A DNA stretch of 46,806 nucleotides from Xanthomonas arboricola (GTDB taxonomy: Bacteria > Pseudomonadota > Gammaproteobacteria > Xanthomonadales > Xanthomonadaceae), in NCBI RefSeq assembly GCF_003353015.1, contig NZ_QREM01000009.1:299538-346343 (forward strand), written 5' to 3'. Positions 1 to 9,260 of the stretch are shown here, piece after piece. The notes below the pieces were generated by a model. The model did not search any database. It had not been told where the DNA came from and saw only the letters and a list, made by a program, of their open reading frames with translations. Every line of letters starts with the position of its first letter. Position 1 is the first letter of the stretch. The translations under genes were made by a program, and so were the position numbers.

Positions 1-1095
1 CTGTTCGCCGGCTCCAGCGTCGCGGTGGGCTGGTCGGCCTACCTCATCAGCTTCCTGACCGGCACGCTCGGGCTGCCGTTTCCCGCGGAACTGGCGGGTG
101 CGCCCCTGGCCTGGGACGGCCACGGCTTTGTCAGCTCCGGCAACCTCGTCAACCTGCCGGCGGTGCTGATCGTCGCGGCAGTGAGCATGCTGTGCTACGT
201 GGGCGTCACCCAGTCGGCATTTGCCAATGCGATCGTGGTGGCAATCAAGGTGGTGGTGATCTGCCTGTTCGTCGGCTTCGGCATCGCCTATATCGACCCG
301 GCCAACTGGCACCCCTTCATCCCGGAAAACACCGGCCCTGGCCAGTTCGGCTGGGACGGGGTGTTCCGTGCGGCGTCGATCGTGTTCTTCTCCTACATCG
401 GCTTCGACGCGGTCTCCACTTCCGCCGGCGAGACCAAGGATCCGCAGAAGAACATGCCGATCGGCATCCTGGTGTCGCTGGCGATCTGCACGGTGATCTA
501 CATCATCGTCTGCGCAGTGCTGACCGGCCTGCTGCCCTACACCCAGCTCGGCACCGCCAAGCCGGTGGCCACCGCGCTGGAAGCGCACCCGCAGTTGACC
601 TGGCTCAAGACCGCGGTGGAGATCGGTGCGATCGCCGGCCTGTCCTCGGTGGTGCTGGTGATGCTGATGGCGCAGCCGCGCATCTTCTACACCATGGCCA
701 AGGACGGGTTGATGCCCAGACTGTTCGGCAAGGTGCATCCGAAGTTCCACACGCCCTATGTCGGCACGATCTTCGTTGGCGTGGTCGCGGCGCTGCTGGC
801 CGGAGTGATCCCGTTGAACGTGCTGGGCGAACTGGTGTCGATGGGCACCCTGCTCGCCTTCGCCACCGTGTGCGCCGGAGTCATGGTGCTGCGTTTCACC
901 AAGCCGGACCTGCCGCGCCCGTTCCGGGTGCCGTTGGCGATGGTGATCTGCCCGCTGGGCGCGCTGGCCTGCCTGTTCCTGTTCTTCCAGGCCTTCCAGG
1001 AACACTGGAAGGTGTTCGTGGGCTGGACCGTGATCGGCCTGTTCATCTATTTCGGTTACGGCATTCGCCATAGCCGGCTGGCCCGCAGGGTTTGA
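1..1095 (+). CDS. APC-superfamily amino-acid permease, 5'-truncated
   Basis: The reading frame is open from base 1, so the N-terminus lies outside the window; the visible GTG at 25 is internal. The 364 visible residues are mostly hydrophobic helices with short polar loops, including the NWHPFIPENTGPGQFG loop and a helix containing FFSYIGFDAVST, which are typical of cationic amino-acid transporter (CAT/YhdG-like) members of the APC superfamily. Such proteins import amino acids across the inner membrane. The protein ends in a basic stretch and TGA. The next gene encodes a close paralogue in the same order and orientation, so this is a tandem duplication. The substrate cannot be read from the sequence. 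Confidence 0.85.
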   Translation: MFAGSSVAVGWSAYLISFLTGTLGLPFPAELAGAPLAWDGHGFVSSGNLVNLPAVLIVAAVSMLCYVGVTQSAFANAIVVAIKVVVICLFVGFGIAYIDPANWHPFIPENTGPGQFGWDGVFRAASIVFFSYIGFDAVSTSAGETKDPQKNMPIGILVSLAICTVIYIIVCAVLTGLLPYTQLGTAKPVATALEAHPQLTWLKTAVEIGAIAGLSSVVLVMLMAQPRIFYTMAKDGLMPRLFGKVHPKFHTPYVGTIFVGVVAALLAGVIPLNVLGELVSMGTLLAFATVCAGVMVLRFTKPDLPRPFRVPLAMVICPLGALACLFLFFQAFQEHWKVFVGWTVIGLFIYFGYGIRHSRLARRV

Positions 1096-1174
1096 CTGCG
1101 AGTCCCTCGCAAGCGTCCGCACATCTCGCACACGCCCGCACCGCCATGTGCAGGGATTCAACAGGAACCGCTGC

Positions 1175-2605
1175 ATGTTCAAGCAACTCTGGGCCACCAA
1201 ACACCCGCACGCCAGCCATGAGGCGGCCGACGGGCTGGGCCTGCAACGCGCGCTCGGCCCCTGGGGGCTGACCGCCCTGGGCATCGGCGCGGTGATCGGC
1301 GGCGGCATCTTCGTCATCACCGGCCAGGCGGCGGCCGACCATGCCGGTCCGGCGATCATGCTGTCGTTCGTGCTGGCCGCGGTGTGCTGCGCGTTCTGCG
1401 CGATGGCCTACGCCGAATTCGCCGCGATGGTGCCGGTGTCCGGCAGCGCCTACACCTACACCTACGCCACCTTCGGCGAGCTGGCGGCCTGGTTCATCGG
1501 CTGGATGCTGGTACTGGAATATGGCGTCTCCGCTTCGGCGGTGGCAGTCAGCTGGACCGGCTACTTCCTCAGCCTGTTGGAACATTTCGACATCCATCTG
1601 CCGGCCGCACTGGTCAGCGCGCCGCTGGACGGCAAGCTGCAGCGCACCGGCGCGATCGCCAACCTGCCCGCCGCCGGTATCGTGCTGCTGCTGACCTGGC
1701 TGTGCTACGTGGGCATCCGCAAGTCATCGGCGATGAACATGGCGATGGTGATCCTCAAGACCGGCTTGATCCTGCTGGTGATCGCGGTGGGCTGGAAATA
1801 CGTCGATACCGCCAACTGGCACCCGTTCATCCCGGCCAACGAAGGCCCGGGCAAGTACGGCATGGAAGGCGTGCTGCGCGGCGCGGCGATGGTGTTCTTC
1901 GCCTACATCGGCTTCGAGGCGGTGTCGGTGGCGGCGCAGGAATCGCACCGCCCGCAACGCGATCTGCCGATCGGCATGATCCTGTCGCTGGTCATCTGCA
2001 CCGTGCTCTACATCGCGATGGCGGCAGTGATGACCGGCCTGGTGCCCTACACCCTGCTCGGTACCGACGAGCCGGTGGTGACCGCGGTGGCGGCGCATCC
2101 GCAGCTGGCCTGGCTGCGCGTGGTGGTGGAAGTGGGCGCGCTGATCGGGCTGTCGTCGGTGGTGCTGGTGATGATCATCGGCCAGCCGCGCATCTTCATG
2201 ATCATCGCGCGCGACGGGCTGCTGCCGTCGATCTTCACCCGCATCCATCCCAAGTACCGCACCCCGCACGTCAATACCGTGATCACCGGCGTGGGCATTG
2301 CGCTGCTGGCGGCGGTGTTCCCACTGGATGTGCTGGGCGAACTGACCTCGATGGGCACGCTGATCGCGTTCGCCTCGGTCTGCGCCGGCGTGCTGATCCT
2401 GCGCCGTACCCATCCGGAACTGCCGCGTCCGTTCCGCATGCCGGCAGCCTGGCTGATCTGCAGCGCCGGCGTGCTGAGCTGCCTGGCGCTGCTGTCGGCG
2501 ATGACCCTGCACAACTGGATGTTGATGGGCCTGTGGACGCTGGTCGGGCTGGTGGTCTACTTCGGCTACGGCTACCGCCACAGCCGCCTGCGCGACGGTC
2601 GCTGA
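1175..2605 (+). CDS. APC-superfamily amino-acid permease (tandem paralogue)
   Basis: This 476-residue inner-membrane permease has about 12 hydrophobic segments. It opens with a short basic cytoplasmic tail and the first APC helix (GLTALGIGAVIGGGIFVITG), whose glycine-rich unwound segment binds the substrate amino group in this family. The NWHPFIPANEGPGKYG loop and the FFAYIGFEAVS helix match the upstream gene almost residue for residue. I chose the ATG at 1175 over the GTG at 1148 because AGGA lies about 9 nt before it and the family normally starts near this point. It is likely a cationic or broad-range amino-acid importer. The 79-nt gap from the upstream gene allows co-transcription. Confidence 0.88.
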   Translation: MFKQLWATKHPHASHEAADGLGLQRALGPWGLTALGIGAVIGGGIFVITGQAAADHAGPAIMLSFVLAAVCCAFCAMAYAEFAAMVPVSGSAYTYTYATFGELAAWFIGWMLVLEYGVSASAVAVSWTGYFLSLLEHFDIHLPAALVSAPLDGKLQRTGAIANLPAAGIVLLLTWLCYVGIRKSSAMNMAMVILKTGLILLVIAVGWKYVDTANWHPFIPANEGPGKYGMEGVLRGAAMVFFAYIGFEAVSVAAQESHRPQRDLPIGMILSLVICTVLYIAMAAVMTGLVPYTLLGTDEPVVTAVAAHPQLAWLRVVVEVGALIGLSSVVLVMIIGQPRIFMIIARDGLLPSIFTRIHPKYRTPHVNTVITGVGIALLAAVFPLDVLGELTSMGTLIAFASVCAGVLILRRTHPELPRPFRMPAAWLICSAGVLSCLALLSAMTLHNWMLMGLWTLVGLVVYFGYGYRHSRLRDGR

Positions 2606-2687
2606 GCGCGCGCGCCAGCAGCCACTGAAAGAACGACCGCCCGCCGATGTATGGCAGAGCGGGTGACAGTCTTCGGCTGCTGGGCGG

Positions 2688-2773
2688 CTGATCTGTGACC
2701 TGGTTGCAGGGCCCTGATCTGCTGATCTGCAACTTGGCTGCAGGGCCCTGATCTGCAACTTGGCTGCAGGGCC
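2688..2773. repeat. 26-bp tandem repeat, three units plus a partial
   Basis: Near-identical 26-bp units lie at 2688-2713, 2722-2747 and 2748-2773, with an 8-bp partial unit (CTGATCTG) at 2714-2721. Units 2 and 3 are identical; unit 1 differs at a few positions. Each unit contains CTGATCTG and GCAGGGCC. The repeat lies in the 623-bp spacer between the permease and mtnB, and no gene is credible in that spacer. It is probably a short variable-number tandem repeat. Confidence 0.85.
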
Positions 2774-2789
2774 CTTGCCCGCCCACCAT

Positions 2790-2845
2790 CGCGGGACACG
2801 CCGTGAATCCGTCCATGGAGGCTCCGGCGCGGCATCCATGCCGCT
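2790..2845 (-). repeat. Inverted partial copy of the dispersed repeat
   Basis: Read on the minus strand, this segment matches the distal part of the larger repeat next to it (3040-3096): a GGCATGGATGCCGC core followed by GGATTCACGGCGTGTCCCGC. The two therefore form a long imperfect inverted repeat around 2846-3039. No open frame across it has plausible coding content. Confidence 0.7.
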
Positions 2846-2852
2846 CAGGGTC

Positions 2853-3124
2853 CCGCGACGGTGAGCGGGCAAGGACCCGTCGAGATGGTCGGTGCGCATG
2901 GAAGAGCAGTGCTGGGTGCGCGTTGTTCGATCATGACGTATCGGCTCGATGTCTGATGCACACAGCACAACAGACAGCTTCTTAGATGAGCGCCGACCAA
3001 CTCTCTGGTGCGGTGTCCTCGCCGGTTGCGGGACCGCGTGGCGGCATGGATGCCGCCACCGAGCCCCCCCAGGGACGGGTTCACGGCGTGTCCCGCAAGC
3101 GGTGAGGGCACCGCGCCCTCGACC
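2853..3124 (+). repeat. Dispersed intergenic repeat, copy 1 (about 270 bp)
   Basis: This non-coding block runs from CCGCGACGGTGAGCGGGCAA to GCGCCCTCGAC. By eye it aligns along its whole length with the reverse complement of 46541-46806 at the other end of the window. Shared landmarks in the same order are GAGATGGTCGGTG, ATGTCTGATG, CGACCAACT, the palindrome GGCGGCATGGATGCCGCC at 3040-3057, and GGCGTGTCCCGCAAGCGG. It has no transposase and no obvious target-site duplication, so it looks like a miniature, non-autonomous or intergenic repeat family. It fills most of the spacer before mtnB. Confidence 0.75.
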
Positions 3125-3193
3125 GACCCAGCGTTTGATTTGTTAGCCATTCGCGACCCGGGCGTGGCAGCCACAAACCCTGCTGCGCTGCAC

Positions 3194-3222
3194 CTGACCG
3201 TAATCCGGCGGGGCAGTAGAAT
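3194..3222 (+). promoter_or_regulatory. Candidate promoter of mtnBDC (leaderless)
   Basis: CTGACC (3194-3199), a 17-bp spacer and TAGAAT (3217-3222) resemble a sigma-70 promoter. Only 6 nt separate the -10 box from the mtnB ATG, which puts the expected transcription start at or next to the A of the ATG. No clear Shine-Dalgarno sequence is present. This is inference from pattern only. Confidence 0.45.
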
Positions 3223-3228
3223 AGGTCC

Positions 3229-3882
3229 ATGAATGCGACCACTGCCCCCCTGCCCTATAGCGCCGCGCGTCTGCACGAGCTGGCGCACCTGCTGATCGGC
3301 AATATCCGCGAGCTGGCCCAGGCCGGCTGGACGCCGGCTACCAGCAGCAATTTCTCCCATCGCCTGGATGAGCAGCACGCCGCGATCACCGTGTCCGGCC
3401 GCGACAAGGGCCGCCTGGTCGAGGAAGACATCATGGTGGTGGACTTCGATGGCCTGGCTGTCGGCCGTCCGTTGCGCCCGTCCGCGGAAACGCTGCTGCA
3501 CACCCAGCTGTATCGCCGCTTCCCGGAGATCGGCTGCGTGCTGCACACGCATTCTCCGGTGCAGACCATCGCCTCGCGGCTGTATGCCGGCGCCGGCGTG
3601 ATCCGGCTGGAAGGCTATGAGCTGTTGAAAGCCTTCGAGGGCAACACCACCCATGAAACGGCAGTGGACGTGCCGGTGTTCGCCAATACCCAGGACATGC
3701 AGGTGCTGGCCGCGCAGGTGGAGGCCTTGCTGGACAAACAGAGCCTGTGGGGGTATCTCATCGAAGGACACGGTCTGTATGCCTGGGGCCGCAACATGGC
3801 CGAGGCACGCCGTCACCTGGAGGCCTTCGAATTCCTGCTGCATTGCGAACTCGAGCTGCTGAAGCTGCGCGGCCCGCGCTGA
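3229..3882 (+). CDS. mtnB: Methylthioribulose-1-phosphate dehydratase MtnB
   Basis: This cytoplasmic enzyme of the methionine-salvage pathway dehydrates 5-methylthioribulose-1-phosphate to the 2,3-diketo intermediate. The 217 residues form a class II aldolase/adducin fold. TSSNFSHR near residue 38, a [10 protein letters not shown] zinc-binding segment near residue 105, and a later [10 protein letters not shown] segment supplying another metal histidine are all visible. Length and motifs match bacterial MtnB. It is first in a mtnB-mtnD-mtnC set that covers three consecutive salvage steps; mtnA and mtnE are not in the window. The ATG follows a good -10 box by only 6 nt, suggesting a leaderless message. 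Confidence 0.92.
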   Translation: MNATTAPLPYSAARLHELAHLLIGNIRELAQAGWTPATSSNFSHRLDEQHAAITVSGRDKGRLVEEDIMVVDFDGLAVGRPLRPSAETLLHTQLYRRFPEIGCVLHTHSPVQTIASRLYAGAGVIRLEGYELLKAFEGNTTHETAVDVPVFANTQDMQVLAAQVEALLDKQSLWGYLIEGHGLYAWGRNMAEARRHLEAFEFLLHCELELLKLRGPR

Positions 3883-5190
<1,308 letters not shown>

Positions 5191-5205
5191 GCACGCTCGA
5201 TTAGT

Positions 5206-5237
5206 CGGCTGCGCTCTCCTTCGGGTCAGCGCAGCCG
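5206..5237 (+). terminator. Hairpin after mtnC
   Basis: A perfect 10-bp inverted repeat (CGGCTGCGCT at 5206-5215, AGCGCAGCCG at 5228-5237) has a 12-nt loop and begins 16 bp after the mtnC stop. The following bases, TTGTCT, are only weakly T-rich, so it may be an imperfect intrinsic terminator or a 3'-end stabiliser of the mtn mRNA. Confidence 0.45.
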
Positions 5238-5289
5238 TTGTCTGGTGCTGCGCACGCTGCGGATAGGTGACGGTTCAAGCGCGCCATCC

Positions 5290-5323
5290 GCGCCTGCCTG
5301 ATGGCAGGCGCGCGCCGCCTTTT
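5290..5323 (+). terminator. Strong hairpin with a T4 tail
   Basis: GCGCCTGCC (5290-5298) and GGCAGGCGC (5303-5311) form a perfect 9-bp stem with a TGAT loop. A TTTT run at 5320-5323 comes 8 nt after the stem. It may be a second terminator for mtnBDC; the gap before the Ts lowers confidence. Confidence 0.4.
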
Positions 5324-5340
5324 GCCGGCTCGGGTCGGCC

Positions 5341-5368
5341 GGCCTCGCCGATGCGGATTGGCGAGGCC
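5341..5368. repeat. Perfect 9-bp inverted repeat
   Basis: GGCCTCGCC (5341-5349) and GGCGAGGCC (5360-5368) flank a 10-nt loop. It is the third perfect hairpin within 165 bp of the 322-bp spacer 5191-5512 between mtnC and the C13 lipoprotein. No gene is visible in that spacer, and the function of this dyad is unknown. Confidence 0.5.
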
Positions 5369-5512
5369 CGGCGTGAAAGGCCTGCTGCACGGAACGTAGC
5401 CTGCAAGATGTGCGTGAAGCACAGCGATGGACGTTGTGCCGCGTCACCGCCTGCGTTGCAATCATGGCGCCCAGGCGCTCCACCCGTCCCTCCCAGACCT
5501 CGGCGTTTTTCC

Positions 5513-6613
5513 ATGTCGCTGCATTCCACCTTCGGACCGAACGCCTTGCTGCGGCGACTCTCAGTGTTGACCGTCATCGTGGCCGTGATGGCCGGCTGTC
5601 ATCCCGATGCCGGTGCCGCATTGCCGAGCCAGGCGGCGGCGAGCAAGGACGAGGTCGATCCGGTCGACCACGCTGCGCTTGCGCAGGCCTTGAACGCGCT
5701 GCAGCCGCAGCGTCCCGGCGTGACCGATCTGTATGTGGTCGGCTTCGCTGGCGATGCCAGCGACGATGTGTTCCGCAACGAAACGCGCTACCTCAGGCAG
5801 CTGTTCGAACAGCGCTTCGATGCGCGCGGCCGCGTGGTCACGTTGGTCAACAACCCGGACAACCTGGGCGAGCAGCCGTACGCGCCGCTGGCGACCTACG
5901 ACAACCTCTACGACACGCTTGCGGCGGTCGGCAGGCGCATGGATCGCAAGGAAGACGCGCTGCTGCTGTTCGTCACCACCCATGGCACCGAAGACCACAC
6001 GCTGTACGTGCAGGTCGACCAGAACGAAGAGGATTTCATCAGCCCGCAGGACCTGCGCCAGGCGCTGGACGATGCCGGCATCGTCAATCGCATCATCGTG
6101 TTGTCGGCGTGCTATTCGGGTGGTTTCATCCCCGCACTGCGCTCGCCGGACACGCTGGTCCTCACTGCTGCGCGTGCGGACCGGCCTTCGTTCGGCTGCG
6201 GCAACACCTCCAATGCGACCTACTTCGGCCAGGCCTGGTTGATCGATGCGATGAACCGCAGCGATGACCCGTTGGCAGCGTTCGCCATCGCCAGAACGGC
6301 GATCACTGCGCGTGAGAAACAGGACGGCGAATTGTCGTCGTTGCCGCAGCAGTCGCTCGGCAGGCGCATCGCGCCGGTGCTGGCACGCTGGCGTGCGGGC
6401 CTGCATGCAGGCCCGGCGGTGGCCTATCCATATCCGCCGCTGGATGCCGTGCCGGAAGCCGGGCAAGACCGCGTTCCACAAAGCGATTCCGATATGAAAC
6501 CACTACATAGCCCGACGAACGCCAAGGCGCCGGCCGCTCCCACCCGTCCGCTGCCCGTGCCCATGCCAGTGCCCATGCCAGCGCCGGCGCCGCCGACAAC
6601 GACACCCCGATAA
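5513..6613 (+). CDS. Caspase-like (peptidase C13 family) lipoprotein
   Basis: This 366-residue protein begins with a basic then hydrophobic leader ending VAVMAGC, a plausible lipobox with C29, so a lipoprotein is predicted. Residues about 70-300 show the caspase-like C13 (legumain-type) fold: LYVVGFAGDASDDVF, then H157 in LFVTTHGTEDHTLYV, then C200 in IIVLSACYSGGF. These are the expected catalytic histidine and cysteine at strand ends. After about residue 300 comes a low-complexity tail of proline, methionine and valine. The ATG at 5513 is chosen because it gives the signal peptide directly; no good Shine-Dalgarno is visible. The substrate is unknown. It stands alone between the mtn genes and a convergent phosphoesterase. 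Confidence 0.8.
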   Translation: MSLHSTFGPNALLRRLSVLTVIVAVMAGCHPDAGAALPSQAAASKDEVDPVDHAALAQALNALQPQRPGVTDLYVVGFAGDASDDVFRNETRYLRQLFEQRFDARGRVVTLVNNPDNLGEQPYAPLATYDNLYDTLAAVGRRMDRKEDALLLFVTTHGTEDHTLYVQVDQNEEDFISPQDLRQALDDAGIVNRIIVLSACYSGGFIPALRSPDTLVLTAARADRPSFGCGNTSNATYFGQAWLIDAMNRSDDPLAAFAIARTAITAREKQDGELSSLPQQSLGRRIAPVLARWRAGLHAGPAVAYPYPPLDAVPEAGQDRVPQSDSDMKPLHSPTNAKAPAAPTRPLPVPMPVPMPAPAPPTTTPR

Positions 6614-6640
6614 CCCGATAACCCGATAACCCGATAACCC
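6606..6640. repeat. 8-bp tandem repeat (CCCGATAA)n at the end of the C13 gene
   Basis: Four perfect CCCGATAA units plus CCC run from 6606 to 6640. The first unit supplies the TAA stop codon of the C13-family gene, so changes in copy number would leave the protein intact and alter only its 3' untranslated region. Confidence 0.9.
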
Positions 6641-6770
6641 TCACGCACTGAGACTAATTCTCATTTCGTCAGCGCTTGCGCAGCCTCGCTACACTCGCCC
6701 GGCCAGCCAGCGCACGCCAGCCAGCATCGATCCCCGCCAGCGCGCCACCGCCTGCCAGCCCGGATCCCAG

Positions 6771-6800
6771 AACGCCTCCCTCGTGGAGGCGTTTGTGTTT
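6771..6800. terminator. Hairpin between convergent genes
   Basis: AACGCCTCC (6771-6779) and GGAGGCGTT (6785-6793) form a 9-bp stem with a 5-nt loop, followed on the plus strand by TGTGTTT. It lies between the convergent C13 lipoprotein and phosphoesterase genes and probably terminates the plus-strand transcript. The U tract is interrupted. Confidence 0.5.
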
Positions 6801-6843
6801 CTGCCGCCATGGAGTCAGCCGCGCATCCAGCCCACAACGCTCC

Positions 6844-6871
6844 CGTAGGAGCGCATTCATGCGCGAAGGGC
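6844..6871 (+). repeat. Single REP-like element
   Basis: CGTAGGAGCGCATTCATGCG followed by CGAAGGGC resembles one arm of the REP pair at 8564-8631, sharing GTAGGAGCGCA and the terminal GGGC. It is an isolated half of the GTAGGAGC family common in Xanthomonadaceae and Pseudomonas, and lies in the same convergent spacer as the hairpin. Confidence 0.6.
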
Positions 6872-6906
6872 CCTACACACACACCCGCGCAGCGCTGTCC
6901 TGTTCC

Positions 6907-8493
6907 TCAGGGATCGGCGCGCTGCAGGCGATACACCGTGCGTGCGCTGTACTGACCGGTCGGCAGCGACGCGCGCACGTCCACCTGGTGCTCGCCCACC
7001 TCCAGCGTGGTCGGCAGCGCGCCACGCCACAGGTGCGTGGACGGCGTAGCCTCGGGTGAGCGGTCGTAGCCGCGCAACTGCTCGGCCGCATCGTCGCGCA
7101 CGTTCTCGGCCAGCAGGCGCGGATCGGCGCGCTCCACCCGCTTCATCGGCTGCCATGCGCCATTGTCGATGCGCATCTCGACGAGGGTATCGTCCCGGCC
7201 CATGAACACATTGGCGTAGATGCCCCAGGCCGCATACGCACCCTGGCGCAGCACCTTGGGCGCGTGCAGCAGCAACTGCGTGTCATCGGCCGCGCGCGCG
7301 ACGTGATAGGCCAGCGTGTAGTCGCCACCGGGGGCCACCTGCAGCACCGCGTAGCCGTTGGGCGTGCCGTCGCTCATCGTCGCGTCGGGAATGCCGGCGG
7401 CGTCCTTGGCACCGGACCAGAACGCACCGCAGGCCGCGCCGACGTTGTATTCGTGCAGCGGGCGGGCGCCCTGCCAACCTTCGTCGGCGCCGTGATCGAC
7501 CTGTCGCTGGGTATGGCTATGCGCGCTCAGCACCAGCACATGCGGGAAATCCTTCAGCAAGGCGAACAGGCGGCGGCGATCGGCATGCCGGAAGGTCTCC
7601 TGCCCCGGCGCCGCGTCGAACAACGGAATATGCATGCCCAGCACCAGCAGCCGCTCGCGCGGCAGCTGCGCCAGATAGGCCTGCAGGAACGCGAACTGGT
7701 CCTCACGCAGGCCGCCGACATAGGCCGGTTTGCCGCCTGGCGTATAGATCACATCGTCCAGGAACACGAAGCTGGCGTTGGCCTCTTCCACCGCGTAGGT
7801 GTCCGGGCCGTAGACAGCACGCCAGCTGTCCAGCGACTGCACATCGTCGCCCGCGTCGAAGTTGAGATCGTGATTGCCCGGCACATGGAACCACGGCACG
7901 CCCAGCTGGGTGGTGACCTTGTTCAGGGCCGGGTACAGGCTCAGATCGTCGCTGACGATATCGCCCAGCGTGGTGCCCAGCCGGGCCGGGGTCTTGCCGA
8001 CGATCGGCGCGACGATATCGCGCTGGTAATACCCCACGTCGGTCAGGCTGGCGGTCTGGCTGTCGGCGAACACCAGCATCTGGAACCCATCCTTGCCGGC
8101 GCTGGCGCGCGGGGTCAGCGCGAAATCCCAGTGCCGGGTGGTGCGCCCGGTGGCGGCGATGCCTGGGTACTTGCGCTTGGCCGATCCCGTGGGTGCGTAG
8201 TGCCGCCAGAAACCCGGCAGTCCGTCCGCGCTTGGCAAAAAGCTGCGCTCGCCCGGCTTGATCACGAACACCGTCTGCCCGTCGCGTACCGGCAGGCGGT
8301 AGCGGCCTTGCGCGTCGGTGCGCACCAGCTGCGCGCCGTTGGAGACGGTCACGTCGCCGATGCCCGGCTCGCCGGCGCTGCGTCCGGCACGCCCGTCGCG
8401 CTCTTCGTAGACGATGCCATCGACGATGGCGTCACGTGCGTGCGCGCTCCCCGCGAGCACACCCAAAGCCAACAGAGCGAAGCGAAGCTGCAT
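6907..8493 (-). CDS. Secreted calcineurin-like metallophosphoesterase
   Basis: This 528-residue protein has a signal peptide (QLRFALLALGVLAGSAHA), so export to the periplasm is predicted. An N-terminal beta-rich domain (about 22-130) precedes a central calcineurin-like domain whose metal-site motifs run in order: FADSQ near 142, a GDI segment near 176, PGNHD near 206, HIPLF near 285 and SAHSHTQ near 325. A C-terminal beta domain follows. This three-part layout matches the MetallophosN/Metallophos/MetallophosC family; the natural substrate is uncertain. The ATG at 8493 is used because residues before it do not form a signal peptide. A TACAAT -10-like box lies at 8522-8527. It reads in the same direction as the his operon, beyond a REP pair. 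Confidence 0.85.
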   Translation of the reverse strand: MQLRFALLALGVLAGSAHARDAIVDGIVYEERDGRAGRSAGEPGIGDVTVSNGAQLVRTDAQGRYRLPVRDGQTVFVIKPGERSFLPSADGLPGFWRHYAPTGSAKRKYPGIAATGRTTRHWDFALTPRASAGKDGFQMLVFADSQTASLTDVGYYQRDIVAPIVGKTPARLGTTLGDIVSDDLSLYPALNKVTTQLGVPWFHVPGNHDLNFDAGDDVQSLDSWRAVYGPDTYAVEEANASFVFLDDVIYTPGGKPAYVGGLREDQFAFLQAYLAQLPRERLLVLGMHIPLFDAAPGQETFRHADRRRLFALLKDFPHVLVLSAHSHTQRQVDHGADEGWQGARPLHEYNVGAACGAFWSGAKDAAGIPDATMSDGTPNGYAVLQVAPGGDYTLAYHVARAADDTQLLLHAPKVLRQGAYAAWGIYANVFMGRDDTLVEMRIDNGAWQPMKRVERADPRLLAENVRDDAAEQLRGYDRSPEATPSTHLWRGALPTTLEVGEHQVDVRASLPTGQYSARTVYRLQRADP

Positions 8494-8563
8494 GCGTTTT
8501 CCCGCGCAAAGACCAGCGGAAATTGTACCTGCCACGGCCAAGCACACAGCACGCCCCCCTCAT

Positions 8564-8631
8564 CGTAGGAGCGCACCCGGGCGCGACGGGCATTACCGGT
8601 AAAGCCCGTCGCGCCCGGGTGCGCTCCTACG
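8564..8631. repeat. REP pair (REPIN-like), 28-bp perfect inverted repeat
   Basis: The arm at 8564-8591 (beginning CGTAGGAGCGCACCCGG) is perfectly complementary to 8604-8631, with a 12-nt loop (ATTACCGGTAAA). This is the doublet form of the GTAGGAGC repetitive extragenic palindrome. It starts 8 bp after the hisIE stop and precedes the phosphoesterase gene on the same strand, so it could stabilise the 3' end of the his mRNA or block readthrough. Confidence 0.9.
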
Positions 8632-8639
8632 GGGTGATG

Positions 8640-9260
8640 CTATTGGTGGCGCGACTCCAGCAGCGCCACCGCATCGGCCAGGCCCAGGCCGCGCGCACGC
8701 AACAGCACGATCAGGTGGTAGAGCAGGTCGGCCGACTCACCGAGCAACTCGGCATCGCCCTGCACCACGCCGGCCAGCGCGGTTTCCACGCCCTCCTCGC
8801 CCACCTTCTGCGCGATGCGGCGGATGCCCTGCTCGAACAGCCTGGTGGTGTAGCTGCCGTGCGGGCGCTCCTGCTCGCGCGTGGCGATCAAGGCATCCAG
8901 GCTGCCGAGGAACTGGCCGGGCGCGGTGGGGAAACAGCTGGTGCGGCCAAGATGGCAGGTCGGCCCATGCGGGCGCGCCTGCACCAGCAGCGTGTCGGCA
9001 TCGCAATCGGTCTGGATCGACACCACCCTCAACACATTGCCCGAGCTCTCGCCCTTGGTCCACAGGCGCTGCTTGCTGCGGCTGAAGAAGGTGACTTCGC
9101 CGCGTTGCTGCGTCACGGCCAGCGCTTCGGCATTCATGTAGCCCAGCATCAGCACGCGCAGGTTGTCGGCGTCCTGCACGACCACCGGCAACAAGCCATC
9201 GCCCTTGCTCCAGTCCAGTGTTGCGAGCGCATCGCCCGCTGCCGTCTCGTTACTGCCCAT
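8640..9260 (-). CDS. hisI: Phosphoribosyl-AMP cyclohydrolase / phosphoribosyl-ATP pyrophosphatase HisIE
   Basis: This bifunctional cytoplasmic enzyme carries out steps 2 and 3 of histidine biosynthesis, after HisG. The 206 residues contain an N-terminal cyclohydrolase domain with [31 protein letters not shown], the DCDAD metal segment and the cysteine-rich [13 protein letters not shown]. The C-terminal MazG-like pyrophosphatase helices follow ([20 protein letters not shown], then a [10 protein letters not shown] helix). The ATG at 9260 gives the normal family N-terminus and overlaps the end of hisF by 11 bp. It is the last gene of the his operon; a REP pair follows the stop. Confidence 0.95.
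   Translation of the reverse strand: MGSNETAAGDALATLDWSKGDGLLPVVVQDADNLRVLMLGYMNAEALAVTQQRGEVTFFSRSKQRLWTKGESSGNVLRVVSIQTDCDADTLLVQARPHGPTCHLGRTSCFPTAPGQFLGSLDALIATREQERPHGSYTTRLFEQGIRRIAQKVGEEGVETALAGVVQGDAELLGESADLLYHLIVLLRARGLGLADAVALLESRHQ

Noticed and set aside
2688..2773. CRISPR array
   Set aside because: The units are head-to-tail without unique spacers and no cas genes are present, so this is a simple tandem repeat.
3125..3228. S-adenosylmethionine-type riboswitch upstream of mtnB
   Set aside because: No SAM-riboswitch core is visible, and the likely transcription start is at the mtnB ATG, leaving no leader RNA.
7264..8568. Long plus-strand open frames opposite the phosphoesterase, his and thr genes
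   Set aside because: They have the low-complexity His/Arg/Gln-rich composition of antisense frames in G+C-rich DNA, with no domains. The minus-strand genes there are unambiguous.
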